6,188 nucleotides of DNA, taken from positions 1 to 6,188 of the forward strand of contig JAUYUF010000004.1 in NCBI GenBank assembly GCA_030694835.1. The letters run 5' to 3'. The stretch is from Flavobacteriaceae bacterium. GTDB taxonomy: Bacteria > Bacteroidota > Bacteroidia > Flavobacteriales > Flavobacteriaceae. Of this stretch, positions 5,026-6,188 are shown piece by piece (the first letter of the stretch is position 1; each line of letters starts with the position of its first letter). Made by a program: the position numbers and the translations under genes. Below the pieces are notes generated by a model, which was given only the letters and a program-made list of their open reading frames with translations, did not search any database and had not been told where the DNA came from.

Positions 5026-6188
5026 ATGAAAATTACATTTTTAGGCGGTGCAGAAACCGTCACAGGATCCAAAACACTTGTAGAAATAAATGATCATAAA
5101 ATATTAGTTGATTGTGGTTTATTTCAAGGACTCAAAGAATTACGCTTAAAAAACTGGGAAAAATTTCCTATAAATCCGGCTAGTATTGATGTAATTTTAT
5201 TGACGCATGCTCATTTAGATCATTCTGGATATATTCCACTTTTAGTAAAAAACGGTTTTAATGGCACTATTTATTGCACCCCGCCAACTTTCGAACTGAC
5301 CAAAATTATTTTATTAGACAGCGCTAAAATTCAGGAAGAAGAATGTGAACATTGTAATAAATATGAATATTCTAAACACAAACCTGCCAAACCACTATAT
5401 ACTATTTCTGATGCTGAAAATAGTTTTAAGTATTTTAAGCTGTTGGAATACAAAACCCGTTTTCCTTTGTTTAATGATGTTTATTTTGAGTTTCATAATA
5501 GCGGACATATTTTAGGAAGTGCTTCTATAAAGCTTGATGTTGGAGCAGAAACCATTGTTTTTTCTGGTGATTTGGGAAGAAAAGTTCCGCTCATTTTACA
5601 TGAGATGACTTATCTTACAAAAGCTGATTATGTAGTTTTGGAATCTACTTATGGAAATAAAGAACATCCAGAAATCGATGTTAAAGAAAAATTATTAGAA
5701 ATTGTTCTTCATACTTTTCAAAAGGGAGGAAATTTAATTATCCCCACTTTTTCTATAGAGCGTGCCCAAGAATTAATTTATTTATTTAAAGAGTTAAAAA
5801 AAGAGAACTTATTACCTCCAATGCCTATTTATTTAGACAGTCCGATGGGCGTTAATGCAACTCAAGTTTATTTTAATTATCTGAATTATTCAAACTTAAA
5901 TAAAGATGATTTATATGAAATGATAGAAACAGTTCAATTAATCAAAAGTATTGAAATTTCTAAGGCTGTAGTAAAAGATAGAAAGCAAAAGATTGTAATG
6001 GCTGGAAGTGGCATGGTTACAGGAGGCAGAATTCTTCATTACCTAAAAAGACATATTGGAGATTCTAGAAACACTATTTTACTTGTAGGTTTTCAAGCAG
6101 AAGGAACCCGCGGAAGAGCTTTATTAGAAGGTGAAAATGAAATAAAATTTATGGGAGAATATCATCAAGTAAAGGCAGAAGTTAGATG
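5026..6188 (+). CDS. Beta-CASP metallo-beta-lactamase-fold RNase-type protein (C-terminus cut by window edge)
   Basis: The visible 387 codons match the metallo-beta-lactamase/beta-CASP family related to CPSF-73 and the Thermus TTHA0252 nuclease: zinc-dependent cytoplasmic enzymes that cut RNA. Conserved elements in order: MKITFLGGAETVTGS at the N-terminus, motif 1 Asp29 (VDCGLFQG), motif 2 HAHLDH (His61, His63, Asp65, His66), motif 3 His161 (SGHILGS), motif 4 Asp182 (FSGDLGR) and motif A Glu206 (LESTYG). The beta-CASP domain follows (about 210-350), with PTFSIERAQEL, IYLDSPMG, MAGSGMVTGGR and FQAEGTRGR. Motif B (the SAHAD-type His) and motif C should lie just past the window, where roughly 50-80 residues are missing judged from usual family length. 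ATG at 5026-5028 starts at the family's standard N-terminus, and no Shine-Dalgarno is seen. The exact substrate cannot be told from sequence. The gene follows lptD by 169 bp on the same strand, with a palindrome between them suggesting separate control. Confidence 0.92.
   Translation, partial: MKITFLGGAETVTGSKTLVEINDHKILVDCGLFQGLKELRLKNWEKFPINPASIDVILLTHAHLDHSGYIPLLVKNGFNGTIYCTPPTFELTKIILLDSAKIQEEECEHCNKYEYSKHKPAKPLYTISDAENSFKYFKLLEYKTRFPLFNDVYFEFHNSGHILGSASIKLDVGAETIVFSGDLGRKVPLILHEMTYLTKADYVVLESTYGNKEHPEIDVKEKLLEIVLHTFQKGGNLIIPTFSIERAQELIYLFKELKKENLLPPMPIYLDSPMGVNATQVYFNYLNYSNLNKDDLYEMIETVQLIKSIEISKAVVKDRKQKIVMAGSGMVTGGRILHYLKRHIGDSRNTILLVGFQAEGTRGRALLEGENEIKFMGEYHQVKAEVR

Overview
The window looks like chromosomal DNA from a flavobacterium-like member of the Bacteroidota. 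The base composition is very AT-rich. The genes lack clear Shine-Dalgarno sequences. Two spots match the Bacteroidota promoter consensus (TAnnTTTG, once with an upstream TTTG). The protein types are also typical of that group: an LptD of nearly 890 residues, an N-acetylmuramoyl-L-alanine amidase with a C-terminal SPOR-like domain, and a single-pass MlaD/MCE protein. The genus is inferred from gene style and was not tested.

Layout. Positions 1-798 (minus) hold the first 266 codons of an MlaD/MCE-domain protein that runs off the left edge. A 147-bp AT-rich gap separates it from an exported zinc amidase on the same strand (946-2112). An 83-bp intergenic segment follows (2113-2195). It carries oppositely directed promoter-like elements and a centred inverted repeat. 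Beyond it lies the divergent outer-membrane LPS-assembly gene lptD (2196-4856, plus, probable TTG start). A 169-bp non-coding stretch (4857-5025) contains a small GAA-loop hairpin and a 24-bp near-perfect palindrome. The last gene (5026 to the right edge, plus) is a beta-CASP metallo-beta-lactamase-fold RNase-type protein, cut before its motif B.

How the genes fit together. The three left-hand genes all serve the cell envelope: MlaD-type lipid transport between inner and outer membrane, peptidoglycan cleavage by the amidase, and LPS insertion by LptD. The divergent amidase and lptD genes share a very compact control region whose predicted transcripts would overlap at their 5' ends. The beta-CASP protein is probably a separate cytoplasmic function with its own control.

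I found no mobile element, CRISPR array, tRNA or rRNA, and no clearly new multi-gene system. The most interesting signals are regulatory: the facing promoter elements with a symmetric repeat midway between them, and the 24-bp palindrome before the last gene.
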